A stretch of DNA of 64,000 bases from Talpa occidentalis (lineage: Eukaryota; Chordata; Mammalia; Eulipotyphla; Talpidae), in assembly GCF_014898055.3 (NCBI RefSeq), contig NW_023601212.1, positions 49,588,329 to 49,652,328 of the forward strand. Reading direction: 5' to 3'. The position numbers and the translations under genes were made by a program. Every line of letters starts with the position of its first letter. The stretch's first letter is position 1. This document shows, in pieces, positions 1-11,040 of this stretch. The notes under the pieces were generated by a model, which worked only from the letters and a program-made list of their open reading frames with translations, was not told where the DNA came from and ran no database searches.

Positions 1-544
1 AAAAGCAAACACGGATTGGGATCGCGGCTGTCCAGGTCCCTGCGCCTGCGACCTAGGCTTGCAGGGAGACGCGCGCGAAGACCCTCACTGAGGTGAAAGT
101 CCCTCACTGAGTATCCAGGAACCAGGCACCCAGGCACGGGAGCGGGGTGCAAGAGACGCCATTCTGTGGACACTGAACTGGGCTACAGCCCGCGTTCTGG
201 ACCTGAGGGCTTTGGAACTGAGATCCGGGGCACAAAATTCGGGGCGTGGGTTCTCCACGACGGTGGGGCACAAGGCAGACACAGCACCCCAAAGCCATTG
301 AGGTTTACCCTACCATTCCCGCTCTGTTTCCTGTCCCACGGGGTGAAAAAAAAAAAAACAGCTCCCCAAGGGCTCTAGGAGAGATCTCTGGCACCACCTA
401 GCGACTTGAAACCAGCAGAGGCTCCTGGAGGAGCCAGTGGCCAGCTGGGAAGTTAGCCCACGCCAGGCCCCTGCCAACCAGTAGTCTGAGCCCACAGGGG
501 GAGCGAGTACCCAAAGCCGGGGCAGACCAGGCGCGCAGAAGAGT
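1..544 (+). mobile_element. LINE-1 5'UTR, CpG-rich, left end outside window
   Basis: The segment is GC- and CpG-rich, unlike the surrounding intron, and runs directly into L1 ORF1 and ORF2 on the same strand. It therefore reads as the 5' untranslated region of a nearly full-length L1 whose start lies left of position 1. A 13-A run is at 346-358. From about 421 it enters the first of three related ~200-bp units. L1 5'UTRs carry an internal RNA polymerase II promoter, and often an antisense one. Here it is antisense to COLGALT2. Confidence 0.75.
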
Positions 545-860
545 GTGCCTGAGACTGGACATGCAGGGAGTGTGTCCCGCATCGCCATTTTAGAACAGGG
601 ACATTTCTTCAGTAAAGACTGCCTGCAGAAGGCTCCATCAGGAGCCAGAGGAGAGCCGGGGAAGTTCACCCACACCAGAACACCTCTGGCCTGCAGTCCA
701 AGCCCAGAGAGGGAGAGGGAACCCACCGCCGGGGCAGACCAGGAGCACAGGGGAGTGTGTCCCCACATCGGCATTTTAGAACAGGGACCTTTCTTCAGTA
801 AAGACTGCTTGAAACTGACAGATGGCTCCCGGAGGAGCCAGAGGGGAGCAGAGAAGCTCA
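421..860 (+). repeat. ~200-bp tandem units in the L1 5'UTR
   Basis: Related segments begin at about 421, 631 and 826. Each starts with a GCTCC..AGGAGCCAG inverted motif followed by a GAAGTT/GAAGCTCACCC-like stretch. Two copies of CATTTTAGAACAGGGAC at about 587-603 and 774-790, followed by TTTCTTCAGTAAAGACTGC, are spaced by about 188 bp. The copies differ at many positions, so they are not a recent assembly artefact. The layout resembles the monomer arrays of some mammalian L1 5'UTRs. Confidence 0.8.
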
Positions 861-1891
861 CCCAAGATGCTGGCCAGTCCCAGCAACAAAGTGTCCCAAC
901 GCATCGGCAAATTAGAAAACAGACAGTAGGGAGTAGAAGAACCACACGCAACATAGCAACTCCTCAGGGAAGAAGCACACCACAAAAAGAAAACCAGCCC
1001 CCAGATTGCAACGACAGTAACTTGGAAGAACTTCTGAGCCTTCCAGAAAGAGAATTTAAAATTGCCATGATTAAAAAAATGACAGAACTCATAAAGGAAA
1101 ACAATGATAAGGGAAAAATAATCAACAATCAGAAGAATGAAATTGAGTCCCTAAAGAGGGAAGTAAAAGAAATGCAGGAGATCAAAGAATTAATGGAGGA
1201 ACTAAAGAATTCTGGGAAAAGCAATGAAAGCAGAATAGATGAAATGGAAGAACGAATAAGTTCTCTTGAAGACACAGAAATAAAAAGAACCAAAACAGAA
1301 AAGGAAAGAGAAGTATGAAGGAAAAAGAATGAAGAAAGACTTCGGGAACTATCTGACACCATGAGGAAAGGAAATATAAGAGTTATTGGAATACCAGAAG
1401 GAGAGGAGAGAGATGTAGGAAAAGAGAAAATATTCCAGGAGATAATTGAAGAGAACTTCCCAAATGTGAAGAAGGAGCTGAAAATTGATATACAAGAAGC
1501 AAGAAGAACACCAAACTTCCATGACGAAAGGAAAAATACAGCAAGACACATAATAGTGAAGCTCCCAAGAATCCAGGACAAGGAAAAAATAATGAAGCTG
1601 ACAAGAGGGAAGAAACAAATAACATTCAAAGGAAAACAAATCAGGCTGACATCAGACTTCTCTGAAGAAACACTACGGGCAAGGAGAGAGTGGAGGGACA
1701 TAGTCAACAGACTCCAAGAAAACAGATGCCAACCAAGAATACTCTATGCCGCAAAGCTCTCCTTCCTCTTTGAAGAAAGAATAAGGACCTTCCAAGACAA
1801 ACAGAAACTATGGAACTTCATTACCAATAAACCCCCACTCCAAAAAATACTACAAGGAGTCCTAAAGCCAGAACCTCAGAGGGACGAATAA
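545..1891 (+). pseudogene. LINE-1 ORF1 remnant (RNA-binding chaperone), one in-frame stop
   Basis: L1 ORF1p is the trimeric nucleic-acid chaperone that coats L1 RNA. The reading frame shows a basic N-terminal part, a long coiled coil (about 1020-1310, rich in E/K/L/I heptads such as NNQKNEIESLKREVKEMQEI), the RRM-like core (NIRVIGIPEGEE at about 1375-1410) and a C-terminal domain (ETLRARREW at about 1668-1694, then KLSFLFEE). One TGA at 1316-1318 interrupts it between coiled coil and core, with the same frame before and after. The first ATG of this frame is at 1067, and the original start upstream is not clear. It is otherwise well preserved, so the insertion is fairly young. It is a dead copy unless the stop is a sequencing error. 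Confidence 0.85.
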
Positions 1892-1961
1892 CAACGAAAG
1901 AAGGCAAGGAAAAAAAAAGATATTAAAAGAATAAATAAAATCAAAGGAAAGACAAACACAA

Positions 1962-3010
1962 TGGCAAATACAGTGCTAACATATCAATATTAACCCTAAA
2001 TGTGAATGGACTAAACTCTTCAATAAAAAGACACAGAGTTGCAGCCTGGATTAAGAAACAAAACCCAACCTTTTGCTGTCCCAGGAAACACATTTAGCTA
2101 CAAAAGATAAAAATCAACTCAAAGTAAAAGGATGGAAAACAATCCTACAAGAAAATGGACCAAAAAAGAAAGCAGGAACAGCTATACTTATATCAGATAA
2201 AACAGATTTCAAACTCAAAAAAATAAAAAGGGATCCCAACGGTCACTACATTATGATCAAAGGGACAATACTTCAAGAAGAAATAACACTAATTAACATA
2301 TACTCACCAAACGAAGGAGCACCAAAATATATCAGACAACTGTTGTCATCTCTGAAAACAGACATCAGAGAAAACACATATGTAGTGGGAGACTTCAACA
2401 CACCACTATCAACAATGGATAGATCAACAAGACAAAAAATAAGTAAAGAAACTAAAGCTCTAAATAAGGACCTAGAGCATTTGGGCTTAACAGACATCTA
2501 TAGAACACTAAACCCCCAAAAAATGGAGGACACATTTTTCTCAAGCGCACATGGATCATTATCCAGGATCGATCACATACTGGGGCACAAGACAAACATC
2601 AACAGATACACCAAGATTGAAATCATACCAACCATCTTTTCTGACCATGAAGGCATCAAGCTAGAAATAAACCATAAAAAGAAGGCAAAGAACTTTCCTA
2701 CCTCATGGAGACTAAAAACCACACTACTGGAAGACCACTGGACTAATGAGGAGATCAAAGAGGAAATTAAAAAATTCTTTGATATAAATGAATTGAAATA
2801 AATGAATTGAAACTAAAAAAACAATCCAAAAGATTAATGAAACCAAGAGCTGGTTCTTCGAAAAAATCAATAAAATAGACATACCCCTAGCCAGGCTCAC
2901 AAAGGAAAAAAGGGAGAAAGCACAAATAAACAGGATCAGAAATGAAAGAGGAGAAATCACAACGGACACAGCAGAAATCAAAAGAATAATCAGTAACTAC
3001 TATGAACAGT
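1962..3010 (+). pseudogene. LINE-1 ORF2 5' part: endonuclease domain plus truncated continuation
   Basis: ORF2p starts near 1990 (LNVNGLNS-like). A frameshift near 2065-2075 moves it into the frame 2073-2801. That frame carries the apurinic-type endonuclease motifs QETHL (about 2082), GDFN (about 2388), SRIDHIL (about 2560) and SDHEGI (about 2640), with the catalytic D and H residues present. At 2784-2811 a 14-base sequence is directly duplicated. The protein then resumes at the linker just before the reverse transcriptase ([23 protein letters not shown]), so an internal deletion of about 60-70 codons is inferred. L1 similarity of this element stops near 3010, before the polymerase motifs. 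Confidence 0.85.
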
Positions 3011-3720
3011 TATATAAATATATTTATATACAAAGAATTTATATATAAAGAATTCTTTACATATATAAAGAATGACAAAAATAATGAGAAATATGATGGA
3101 TATGGAAGAAAAATTTTAAAATATCATAAGCAATTACTTTGTGCAACTCATGAGAATAAATTTAAGAAGAAGATAAAACAGAAGTTTTCCTAGGAAGATT
3201 CATGTTTGCAAAATTCATCTCTAGTAGAAATCCAAAACTTAAACAGAACAATTTTCATGGAAGAAATGAAAATAAAAAAGAAAACACTAAATTCAGATGG
3301 TTTCACAGGGGAAATTCTACCAAATCTGAATAGAGCAGATACTGTCAACACCATGATATGTTCTCCAGAGTATGGGGTGGGAGTGGGGGGAAATGGTTGA
3401 AAACTCCAATTTTTTAAAATAAGATAAATATAATAATGATATTTATACCTGAAGAAACTATAAACACACACACACAACTATAGATCAATATCTTGTAATG
3501 AATTTGCTGTAAAAACCTAAAGAAAGCATTAGCAAGCAGAATCTGATATCCTATTAAGAAAATATTATATAGCATGGCCTATAAGATTGTTCAATATAAA
3601 GGAAATTAATATAATTCAGTAAATTATCTGAAGAAAAATACTATCATTATCTCTGTAAGTACTAAAAATTTCTGTGACAAAATCCAACACCTAATCCTGA
3701 TATTTTAAAAACCACAGTGA
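3011..3720 (+). mobile_element. Older LINE-1 fragment (ORF2, reverse transcriptase region), decayed
   Basis: After an AT-rich junction, this stretch resembles a much more degraded L1. Around 3285-3320 the words encode DGFTGEILPN-like residues. Around 3540-3690 a series of codons with stops recalls the ILA-NRI...QVGFI...DAEKAFDKIQHP region of ORF2. The divergence is far greater than for 1-3010, so this is a separate, earlier insertion into which the younger L1 abuts. The right edge is uncertain. Confidence 0.5.
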
Positions 3721-4136
3721 TTACAATTAAAACAAGAAGGAAGAAATGAAGAAGGGCAGGACAAACAGAAAAGAAAGTCATAGGAAGATAGAGGTGTCTG
3801 ACTCTTACATGGAAGTTAAACCACTTAGATTTTATTGGCAATCCCTCAGTGCCTTCTGGGAGGGAAAGCTGTGGCCGTAGCAGCTGAGGCCTCTGACACC
3901 ACGGTCTTGCTAAGAGCAAGTAAAGAGATGTTGCTACTTCTTCCATAGATGGCAATTTCAGCAAACAGGACTTTACTAAACCCAATCCATAATGGTTTTT
4001 GTTCTTCTTACTTGAATTTTGGGAAATCCTTGCTGCTCCAAAAGCAAGAAATCCTTAAAAGAGAAAGCTCAGAAATAATCAAGGGAAAAAAAGTGTTGAA
4101 CAAAGCAAAGGGGAACCTCAGGTGACACAGGGAACA
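3721..4136. other. No gene recognised; unassigned intronic sequence
   Basis: The region is A- and G-rich on the plus strand, without coding signs or a repeat I can name. It may be the tail of the older L1. Confidence 0.5.
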
Positions 4137-4333
4137 AGAGGTGCAGGGGATGAGAAGAGTCACCAGAAACAGAGTGGGGAACAGAACAGGTGGATTCACT
4201 GAAATACACTGCTGAGGGGGGTAGCGGGCGAGACAGGAGAGGTCTGCTGCACCATATGTGAGTTAGTTCACTGGCCGGGAATTGAACTCAGGCTATAGCG
4301 GTGATAGCACTGAGACTTAACTCCCAGGCCCTT
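4137..4333 (-). mobile_element. tRNA-derived SINE, minus, diverged and 3'-shortened
   Basis: The reverse complement shows the family core (CTGCTCCCCTCAGCAG-like, here with extra bases at about 4210-4225), the CCAGTGAA..TTCAATTCCCGGCC B-box region and the tRNA-like head ending near 4333. The poly(A) end is not recognisable. It is one of the oldest copies, judged by lost CpGs and small indels. Confidence 0.75.
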
Positions 4334-5280
4334 AGGGAATAAGGGCCTTGAACTTGAAACTATTTGACTTAAGTCATAGGTATAGGAAAGTGGGTATCAG
4401 ATGCATGGCTACTATTTGTATATCTTATTGTGTTAAATGGATATTTCAACTAATTACTAAAAACATTTTTCAAAATAATAGAGGGTAAGGAAGTCACCAA
4501 TAACCCATTGATCGACTTTCAAATTTCTTCTAGAATTTGGATCAGAACCAACTTCTTCTCTCAGAACAGGATCTAGACAGGAGGAAGAGTCAGAGGTCCA
4601 CATTCCAGAACATTCCACTAGCTGGAAGCGGGGACTGGTACCATGTGCAGCTGACCTCATGGAGGGAAACCAGGTGAGCACATTAAGACAAAGATGAGGA
4701 AGGATGAGAACTTGGGACAGGGCTATGGGTTCCATTTGTGATGGGTGGACAACAGTCTATCAGTGAGAATCCTATTCTGTGTCACACATGGTCAGTGGCC
4801 ACCACCAATGTCCAGTGCAACAGCCACAAGGGCAAGAATCTGTGAGAGTCAGACTCCTCACTGGATAGAGCATTTGTAGAGCACTTCTGACACGGGGCAT
4901 CAGCTCTAATGGAACTATTCTTCACTCCAAATATAGTAAGAGTAAATTGAAACCAAATTTTAAAAATCTCAACCTCAGCGTTAGCCAAAAGCTATGAGAA
5001 TTCTTTATTATTCCCAAGATATAAATAGCAGAGGAGAATTCATGCAGCATCTGCTTCCTTCCTTGGCTGTTGTTTCTTCCTTACAGAGCACTTCGATTCC
5101 CTTTGCCCTCCAAACACACTCATGCACTTACTAATTACAGTAACAAAGTTGGTCAGCCATGAAATTCATTTTCTTGGTGAACAGAATAAGAGTAAACAAC
5201 TGCAAAGGATGCCTAAATTGTCACTTAACAGACATCCTCTGAAGTGAGTTGTTGAAAAATGCAGACAGAGCTGTCTAATT
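4334..5280. other. No gene recognised; single-copy intronic sequence
   Basis: No open frame with family resemblance, no named repeat and no strong motif were seen in this stretch. Confidence 0.5.
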
Positions 5281-5572
5281 AAAAAGAGAAGTTGGGGGGC
5301 CTCCCTGGTGGCACAAAGGGTTAAGTCTCAGCACTACGAAGTTATATGCAACCATTGCAGCAAGAGTTCAATCCAGGCCAGGGAGCTGACCCACATGGCA
5401 CAGCAGCCCTCTTCTGTCTCTCCCACTGCTCCCCTCAGCAGTTTATTTCAGTAGCTTCACCTGTTCTGCTCCCCATTCTGTCTCTGATGAATCCTCTCAC
5501 CTCCCAGCACCTCTGGCCCACGCCCCAGCTCTTGGATGCATAAATAAGTAAAATATATCTTAAAAAGAGAAG
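5281..5572 (+). mobile_element. tRNA-derived SINE with 11-bp target-site duplication
   Basis: A full-length diverged copy has its head GGCCTCCCTGGTGGCAC at about 5298, the B box AGTTCAATCC at about 5367-5376, the core near 5424-5440 and an AATAAGTAAAATATATCTT tail. It is bounded by aaaaagagaag at 5281-5291 and 5562-5572. A second SINE later inserted into the right-hand duplication. Confidence 0.88.
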
Positions 5573-5860
5573 CACAGAGGGCATCCCTGGTGGCGCAGCG
5601 GTTGAGTGCTGGGTTGTGAAGCTGCCCGCAGCCTCTACAGAACCAGTTCAATCCCCAGCTGCCGGGCGAGGGTCCCACATGGCGCGCAGACCTCTCCTGC
5701 CGCCCGCTGCTCCCCTCAGCAGTGTACTTCGTCAGTCTGCCTGTTCTGCTCTCCACTCTGGCTCTGGTGAATTCTCTCACCCTCCCACGCTTCTGATTGT
5801 ACCCAGTGCTTGTATAAATAAATAAAATAAATCTTAAAAAAAGAGAGAGAGAAGCACAGA
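5566..5860 (+). mobile_element. tRNA-derived SINE, younger subfamily, inserted next to the preceding SINE
   Basis: The head is CATCCCTGGTGGCGCAGCGG, followed by the B box AGTTCAATCCCC, a GTCCCACATGGCG motif, the core, and the diagnostic CTGGCTCTGGTGAATTCTC and GTACCCAGTGCTTG of the younger subfamily. The tail is AATAAATAAAATAAATCTT plus A-rich sequence. The duplication agagaagcacaga is present at 5566-5578 and 5848-5860. It overlaps the right duplication of the previous SINE, which fixes the order of insertion. Confidence 0.9.
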
Positions 5861-6629
5861 TTCAAAATACTCTCCTGTTTGCTTTATAGAAAGTTCCTTT
5901 ACATGAACTCTTTCCCTGAATTGTGGATTCTCTTTGTTCTCAGGTTTCCGAGGAAAGGCACAAAAGGAAAGGCGCAAATCTCCAGCTGTGGTCAGAGGTA
6001 CATCCATGCTGGTCTTTGATGTGCAAGGCCAATGTCCTGCACTGTCCCAGGGGACAGGCCACACCAGCCCACAGAGGGAAGACTTGCATCCCCCCCAACA
6101 AGACTCAATGTCCTGCCCCTCAAATCCCCTGGCAAAGGCAAAGAAACGGAAATTCCAGCAGACATTCTAACTGCTGCCTTTTAATCTCTCTGCAAAAATG
6201 TGTTTCTGTTTGAAGACATACTCATGACAGTACACAGGCTCGGGTCTTTTCAGAGGGCTGGAGAGAGACAGCAAAGGCCCAGATGCAAGCTCCTGGAGGA
6301 AACATGAGGTTTGAGGAATGGGCTCTATTTTCAGAGAACACGTAGCAGCTCAGGTCTGTCCTGCTGAAAGGCTCACAAGCAGCTGGCCACTGGCCACTTT
6401 TTGGCTGCAGGGGATCTCTCTGTGGAGCTGGGAAGCTAAGCAATCTGACCAGGAGGCACCCCGAAAGGTGACAGACCACGCTAAAGGATTCCTTGAAGAC
6501 ACGAGGTGAACAGACATCCAGAGGGGTGATGTGCAGTCACTAACCCAACTGGGAAACCCCAGTTTGGGGAAGCACCCACAGGCACTGGATGGCTGGAAGT
6601 CTGTGCTCCTGAGAGGCCAAGACTTCAAT
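5861..6629. other. No gene recognised; single-copy intronic sequence
   Basis: Moderate GC content with several open frames below 100 codons on both strands, none with recognisable similarity or splice context. Nothing else is seen. Confidence 0.5.
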
Positions 6630-6860
6630 CTTTTTTTTTTTTTTTTTGGTTTAACTGTATTATTTTTATGGAGGATATGTTGGTTTACAGCAGAGTAAGT
6701 GATTTAGAGGAACAGGTTCACATCTCTTCAGATGTATGTTATCATACCACACACACCACCAAGGTACCCACCGTCCTCTACCACAGTCCACTGGACCCCC
6801 TAACCCTGCTATATTCAACATTCCCTTCCAGAATACTATTCCACATAAGATTTCAATCTT
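6630..6860 (-). mobile_element. Possible LINE-1 3'UTR remnant, minus, after a 17-T run
   Basis: A T-run (the poly(A) read in reverse) at about 6631-6647 is followed by GGTTTAACTGTATTATTTTT and ATATGTTGGTTTACAGCAGAG. These words resemble the 3'UTR of middle-aged mammalian L1 (L1MA type) in reverse. Family assignment is by eye only. Confidence 0.4.
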
Positions 6861-9800
6861 TGCTCTTATTCCCCCAACCAGAGTTTACTCACACTTCACT
6901 CAATAGCTCCCACCCTCTCTTCTCTGGGCCTCTGTGGCTTAGGGTAGAAAGGAGAGCTCAGTTCTTGTTCTGCTACCAGTCCTCATGTCATTAATTTTCT
7001 TTGAAGACCACATTGGGATGGTGGCTTCCCTTTATCACTAAGAAACACCAGGACCTGCAATTACTAAGAGGTCTCCCTCCCCACACTTAGAGGCCCTGGT
7101 GGACTGCCATGCTCAGGGGTCATTTCCCTTTGTCCAGTAGTTCTTTCTGGCTTTCTTGGAGACTCAGACCTGACCTCGAATAGCTGGTAGAAATAGCTGC
7201 TCCACCCACAGCCTCCGAGGAATGTCTAGTGGGCTATTTCTTACCATGATGTTGCTCATCCACTTTCTCCTCTGTAGCAGTGCATGTTAGCAACGGCCCA
7301 TTAGTCTTGGACTCAAAGTTAAATTAGGACAAAGTTAACATGTACCGCAGATAGGATCAACAGTGTGTGTAGGGATGTCCTTGGCTAAGGAAATTCCCAG
7401 GTCAACAGGTGCATGTGCCTGTTACATGGAAAATTGAGAGCACAATGAACAGACCAGGAAATAAATACATTTGCAGGATAATAAAGCTTATTTTTTTACT
7501 TTTTTGGCCATGGCCAAAAAAAGAGAGAGATTTCTCTGCCAATGTCTAAAGACACTGACATTTCTCCTTGTTCCAGAAGGTCAGTTTTCATTCCTCAGCC
7601 TTGGCTCTTAGACTAATAGCCAACTTGAAATAATTAGAACTGACTCATTTATTTTTACCACAAGTCCTACTGAGGTTGTGAAGACTAAACTCACATCAGA
7701 GCCTGTTACAGATGCAGGCTGGCTCTCTCGCAGGTGTAATACAGCTATGGAGGACATGGCACGCCTGCTCACTTCTGTCTGCTCTGACCCTCACAGAATG
7801 GTCTAGGGTTCCCACCACCCCCAAAAGTTTAGACTTCTGACAAGACAACAGGCCTGGCATCACCATATGAAACTGAGGTCTCACCATATGAAATTGATCT
7901 TTGCTGCCTCAGAACCTACAACATGCACCCCCCAACCCTGCCTCCAGACTCAAGGGAATGGTGATGGAATGAACAACAGAGTTAGTCACCACCTGGACCA
8001 TTCAAGCCATGACGTGAATTGGCAAAAGTGAATTTTCCAACTAGATACTTCAAAAACTATCTTAACTGCCTCTTGTTTTCATCCAATGAGGAAGACTCAT
8101 TGATGTAGAAAGTAAAATGTTCCACCTAAAAATAAAATACCACTTTTAGAAGAAACTAGCGAAATCCATTTTCAAGAAAGGTTGTGTCCTCAAGCCCCGC
8201 CAGCTCCTTTCTGCTCTCGGGGTAGTCACCCACCAGGAGCTCTGCTGAGGGGAAGAGGATGCCTGTTCCACTTAGCAAAATGGGATGAGAGATTCTTGCT
8301 TCTTGGTTACTATGTGGAGTTGATTAAATATCTAAACTGTCTGCTGGGTGAAAATTAAATATGGATATGGTTAAGGATAGAGGAATGGAATGGGGGATGT
8401 GTGGGAAATCTTTTTCCAACAAAAGCCTTTTCCTAGACCCAACCAAGCCAGTATCAATTCTTCCTAATGGACCAGTTACATTCCTCAAGGGCATGAAAGA
8501 GAAATGGCAAGATATGCTGGTTGACTAGTTAACAGTCAATTCAAAAGATCAATTCATTTTACTAAAACAAAGATAACCTTAGTTTAATGTATTACAAATG
8601 AGTCCCTGCTTGATACTTTTGACTCTCAGTGAGTTTTCCTCTTTTTCTATAAAGAACCCCTCATGGATTCTATGACTATCCCATTTTAAGCCCTGTGATT
8701 AGCTGCGCTAGGGTTATTTTTAATCTCCTCGTATTATAAAGGAGAAGGCTTTCAAGTCATGCAACTGGCAGGTTTCAAGTTTAGACTTTGCCTTCAGTCC
8801 TTAGGGTCTCCCTCCACACTCCCCCAGAGAGTGATGCCCACCTCTCAGATTAGAAGACGATCATAGTTGATATGATCATCACAGAATGAAAAGAATGGAA
8901 ATGTCCCAGCGGTAATTCTGCATCATCTTTACTTAGGTTCACTTCAGCATAATTTTCCTTGGAGTCAACACCTTGGAATTCTATGAAAGTATCAACACAG
9001 TGTCTGAGACAAGAGAAATGTGTTTCTCATTTGCTTTTCATTTCCCTCCTAGTTGTTTCTCTTTTTCCTGGTTTTCTTCTCCTTTGTCCCTTTATTTTTC
9101 TTCTCACTCATTTTTGCCCACTCCTCATTTTGCCTTTGCTTCTCCTTGTTGGATTTTCCAATACCATTAAGGTCTTTATTTGTGGATGGGCTCTGAAGTA
9201 ACGGAGTTACTAGAGAAATGTTCCTGCAAGGTCAATAACTGATTGCTTTATGTTTGTTGAAGAACAAAACACTGATCCTAAAGAGAGGACATAATAGAAT
9301 ATAGAATACTCTCCAGGAGCCCTAAACCTGTCCACTCTCCAAACATGTCAGTCCAGATCAGATGCCCCATGTCCGTAATTATATACCATTTCCCTGTTCA
9401 TATACCAACACTGCACATGCTCATGTATTATAAGTAATGGGGCCTTTCTCCATTATTAGACTTGGTCCCTGAGATAGGACTATCCCAGTATCTAAGAGAG
9501 CTGACTGTGGAAAACAGACACTAATCATAGGCTTGGTAAAGGAATGAATAAACACTCTCAGGGAGACTTTTCTCTACCCATCCCAAATGCCTACAAAAAC
9601 TGACCTAAGATGACATAAAAGAGAGAAATGGATCACAGATAAGCCAATGTGTGAGAGGAGGGTTATTAAGCACGGACACATGTCGGCTCCAGCTGAGGGC
9701 TGCCATGCTAGACCGTGTGCCCAGAGAGGCCACATCTTCCAATTGCTTCCAGAGCAGCCAAAGAGCCAGGTTTTAGACATAAATGTCTGTTTATAACTTA

Positions 9801-10199
9801 GAAGAACTTTTGGCTTGAAATGCTATGAACATATTCCAACGTGACAGGGACTCTGTAAATCAGGGGCCCAAAACAAAACCAATGTGGTTCTTAATAGCCA
9901 AGGCCATCCATCTGCACCTTCTCAAGGCACATGGTTCAGTAATTAAATCTTTCCTCTGTGGCTGGGAGGATAGCAATAATATCATTTAACTGCTTTCACA
10001 AACACAGGAAGCATCTTCAGCAAAGAAGGAAAGACAAGCAAGCTCAGGTTGAGCAAGGAGTGAATAATTCTCCATGAGTCTACTACAAACAGAATCGGGG
10101 GAAAGATAAAACAACCAAGAAGGCACCATGGAGTGGGCATAAAGGCACATTTCTCATAACACCATGTCCAGCCTCTCCACACAGCAACTAAGGCATCGT
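6861..10199. other. Mostly single-copy intron; one possible MIR near 8690-8790
   Basis: No exon or RNA gene is recognised in this 3.3-kb block. A segment at about 8690-8790 (GTATTATAAAGGAGAAGGCTT, then TCATGCAACTGGCAGGTTTC) resembles the reverse complement of a MIR core. A 22-base perfect palindrome lies at 7500-7521. The rest shows no named repeat. Confidence 0.5.
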
Positions 10200-11040
10200 G
10201 ATTGCTGCTCCCAATTTTTCAAATACATTTAGTGAGAAAAAACTCACACACCTAATGTTCACCACCTAAAAGTGTATAATTTAGAGATGTTTAGTATAAT
10301 CTCAAAGTTGTGCAATCATTACCATTATCTAATTTCAGATATTTCTTTACCTCCACAAAGAAACCCCGCATCATTAGCAATCACTTCCCATTCTCCTCTC
10401 CCTCCAGCCCCCAGGAACAGTGATTCTTTTTATTTTTTAAGATTCATTTTATTTACATAAGAACTGGGGTACAGGCCAGATGCATGGGAGGGTGAGAGGA
10501 TTCACCAGAGACAGAGCAGGGAACAGAACAGGCAGACTGAAGAAATACACTGCTGAGGATCAGCGGGTGAGACAGGAGAGGTCTGCTCACCATGTGGGTT
10601 GCTCCGAGGCCAGTGGGGATCTAACCAGCACTGCAGAGTCTGCGGACAGTTTCATAGGGCTGCTCTCAACCGCCTGCGCCACCAGGGAGGCTCAGGAACA
10701 GTGATTCTACTCTCTGACACTGTGGACTTGCCTAATTGAATATTACATGCACGCAGAATCATATCATTGTGGCCTTTTGACTCTGTTCACTAGCATAATG
10801 TTTTCAAGATTCATACATATTGTAGTAGGTATCAGCACCTTGTTTCTTTTTTTGTGACTGAATAATATTCCACTTTGTGGAGAGAGCACATTTTGTTCAT
10901 CCATTGATCAGTTCGTGGACATTTAAGTTGTTCCCACTTTTTAGTTATTAAGAAATCTGTTGCTATGATCATTCATGTACAAGTTTTTGTGTGGTGGACA
11001 TATATTTTCACTTCCCATATGATCACTGACCAAATTGTCG
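10200..11040 (-). mobile_element. Ancient LINE-1 3' region (minus), split by a SINE
   Basis: Before the SINE (about 10200-10421), the sequence recalls an L1M 3'UTR in reverse. After it (10709-11040), words such as TGAATAATATTCCACTTTGTGG, TTGTTCATCCATTGATCAG and GACATTTAAGTTGTTCCCAC match the ORF2 end of old L1 in reverse. The two halves are colinear, so the SINE inserted into a pre-existing L1. Confidence 0.7.
10422..10708 (-). mobile_element. tRNA-derived SINE, minus, with perfect 16-bp target-site duplication
   Basis: Identical 16-base flanks caggaacagtgattct lie at 10422-10437 and 10693-10708. Between them the SINE reads in reverse, from a TTTTATTTTTTAAGATTCATTTT tail to the head ...GCGCCACCAGGGAGGC at about 10676-10691. 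The head is close to the consensus, while the A-box to B-box part has small changes. Confidence 0.93.

Noticed and set aside
310..954. 214-codon minus-strand open frame in the L1 5'UTR
   Set aside because: It is antisense to the L1 5'UTR repeats and its internal repetition only mirrors the tandem units. No known protein resemblance.
1129..1707. 192-codon minus-strand frame
   Set aside because: It is the antisense shadow of L1 ORF1, serine- and phenylalanine-rich as expected from A-rich sense sequence.
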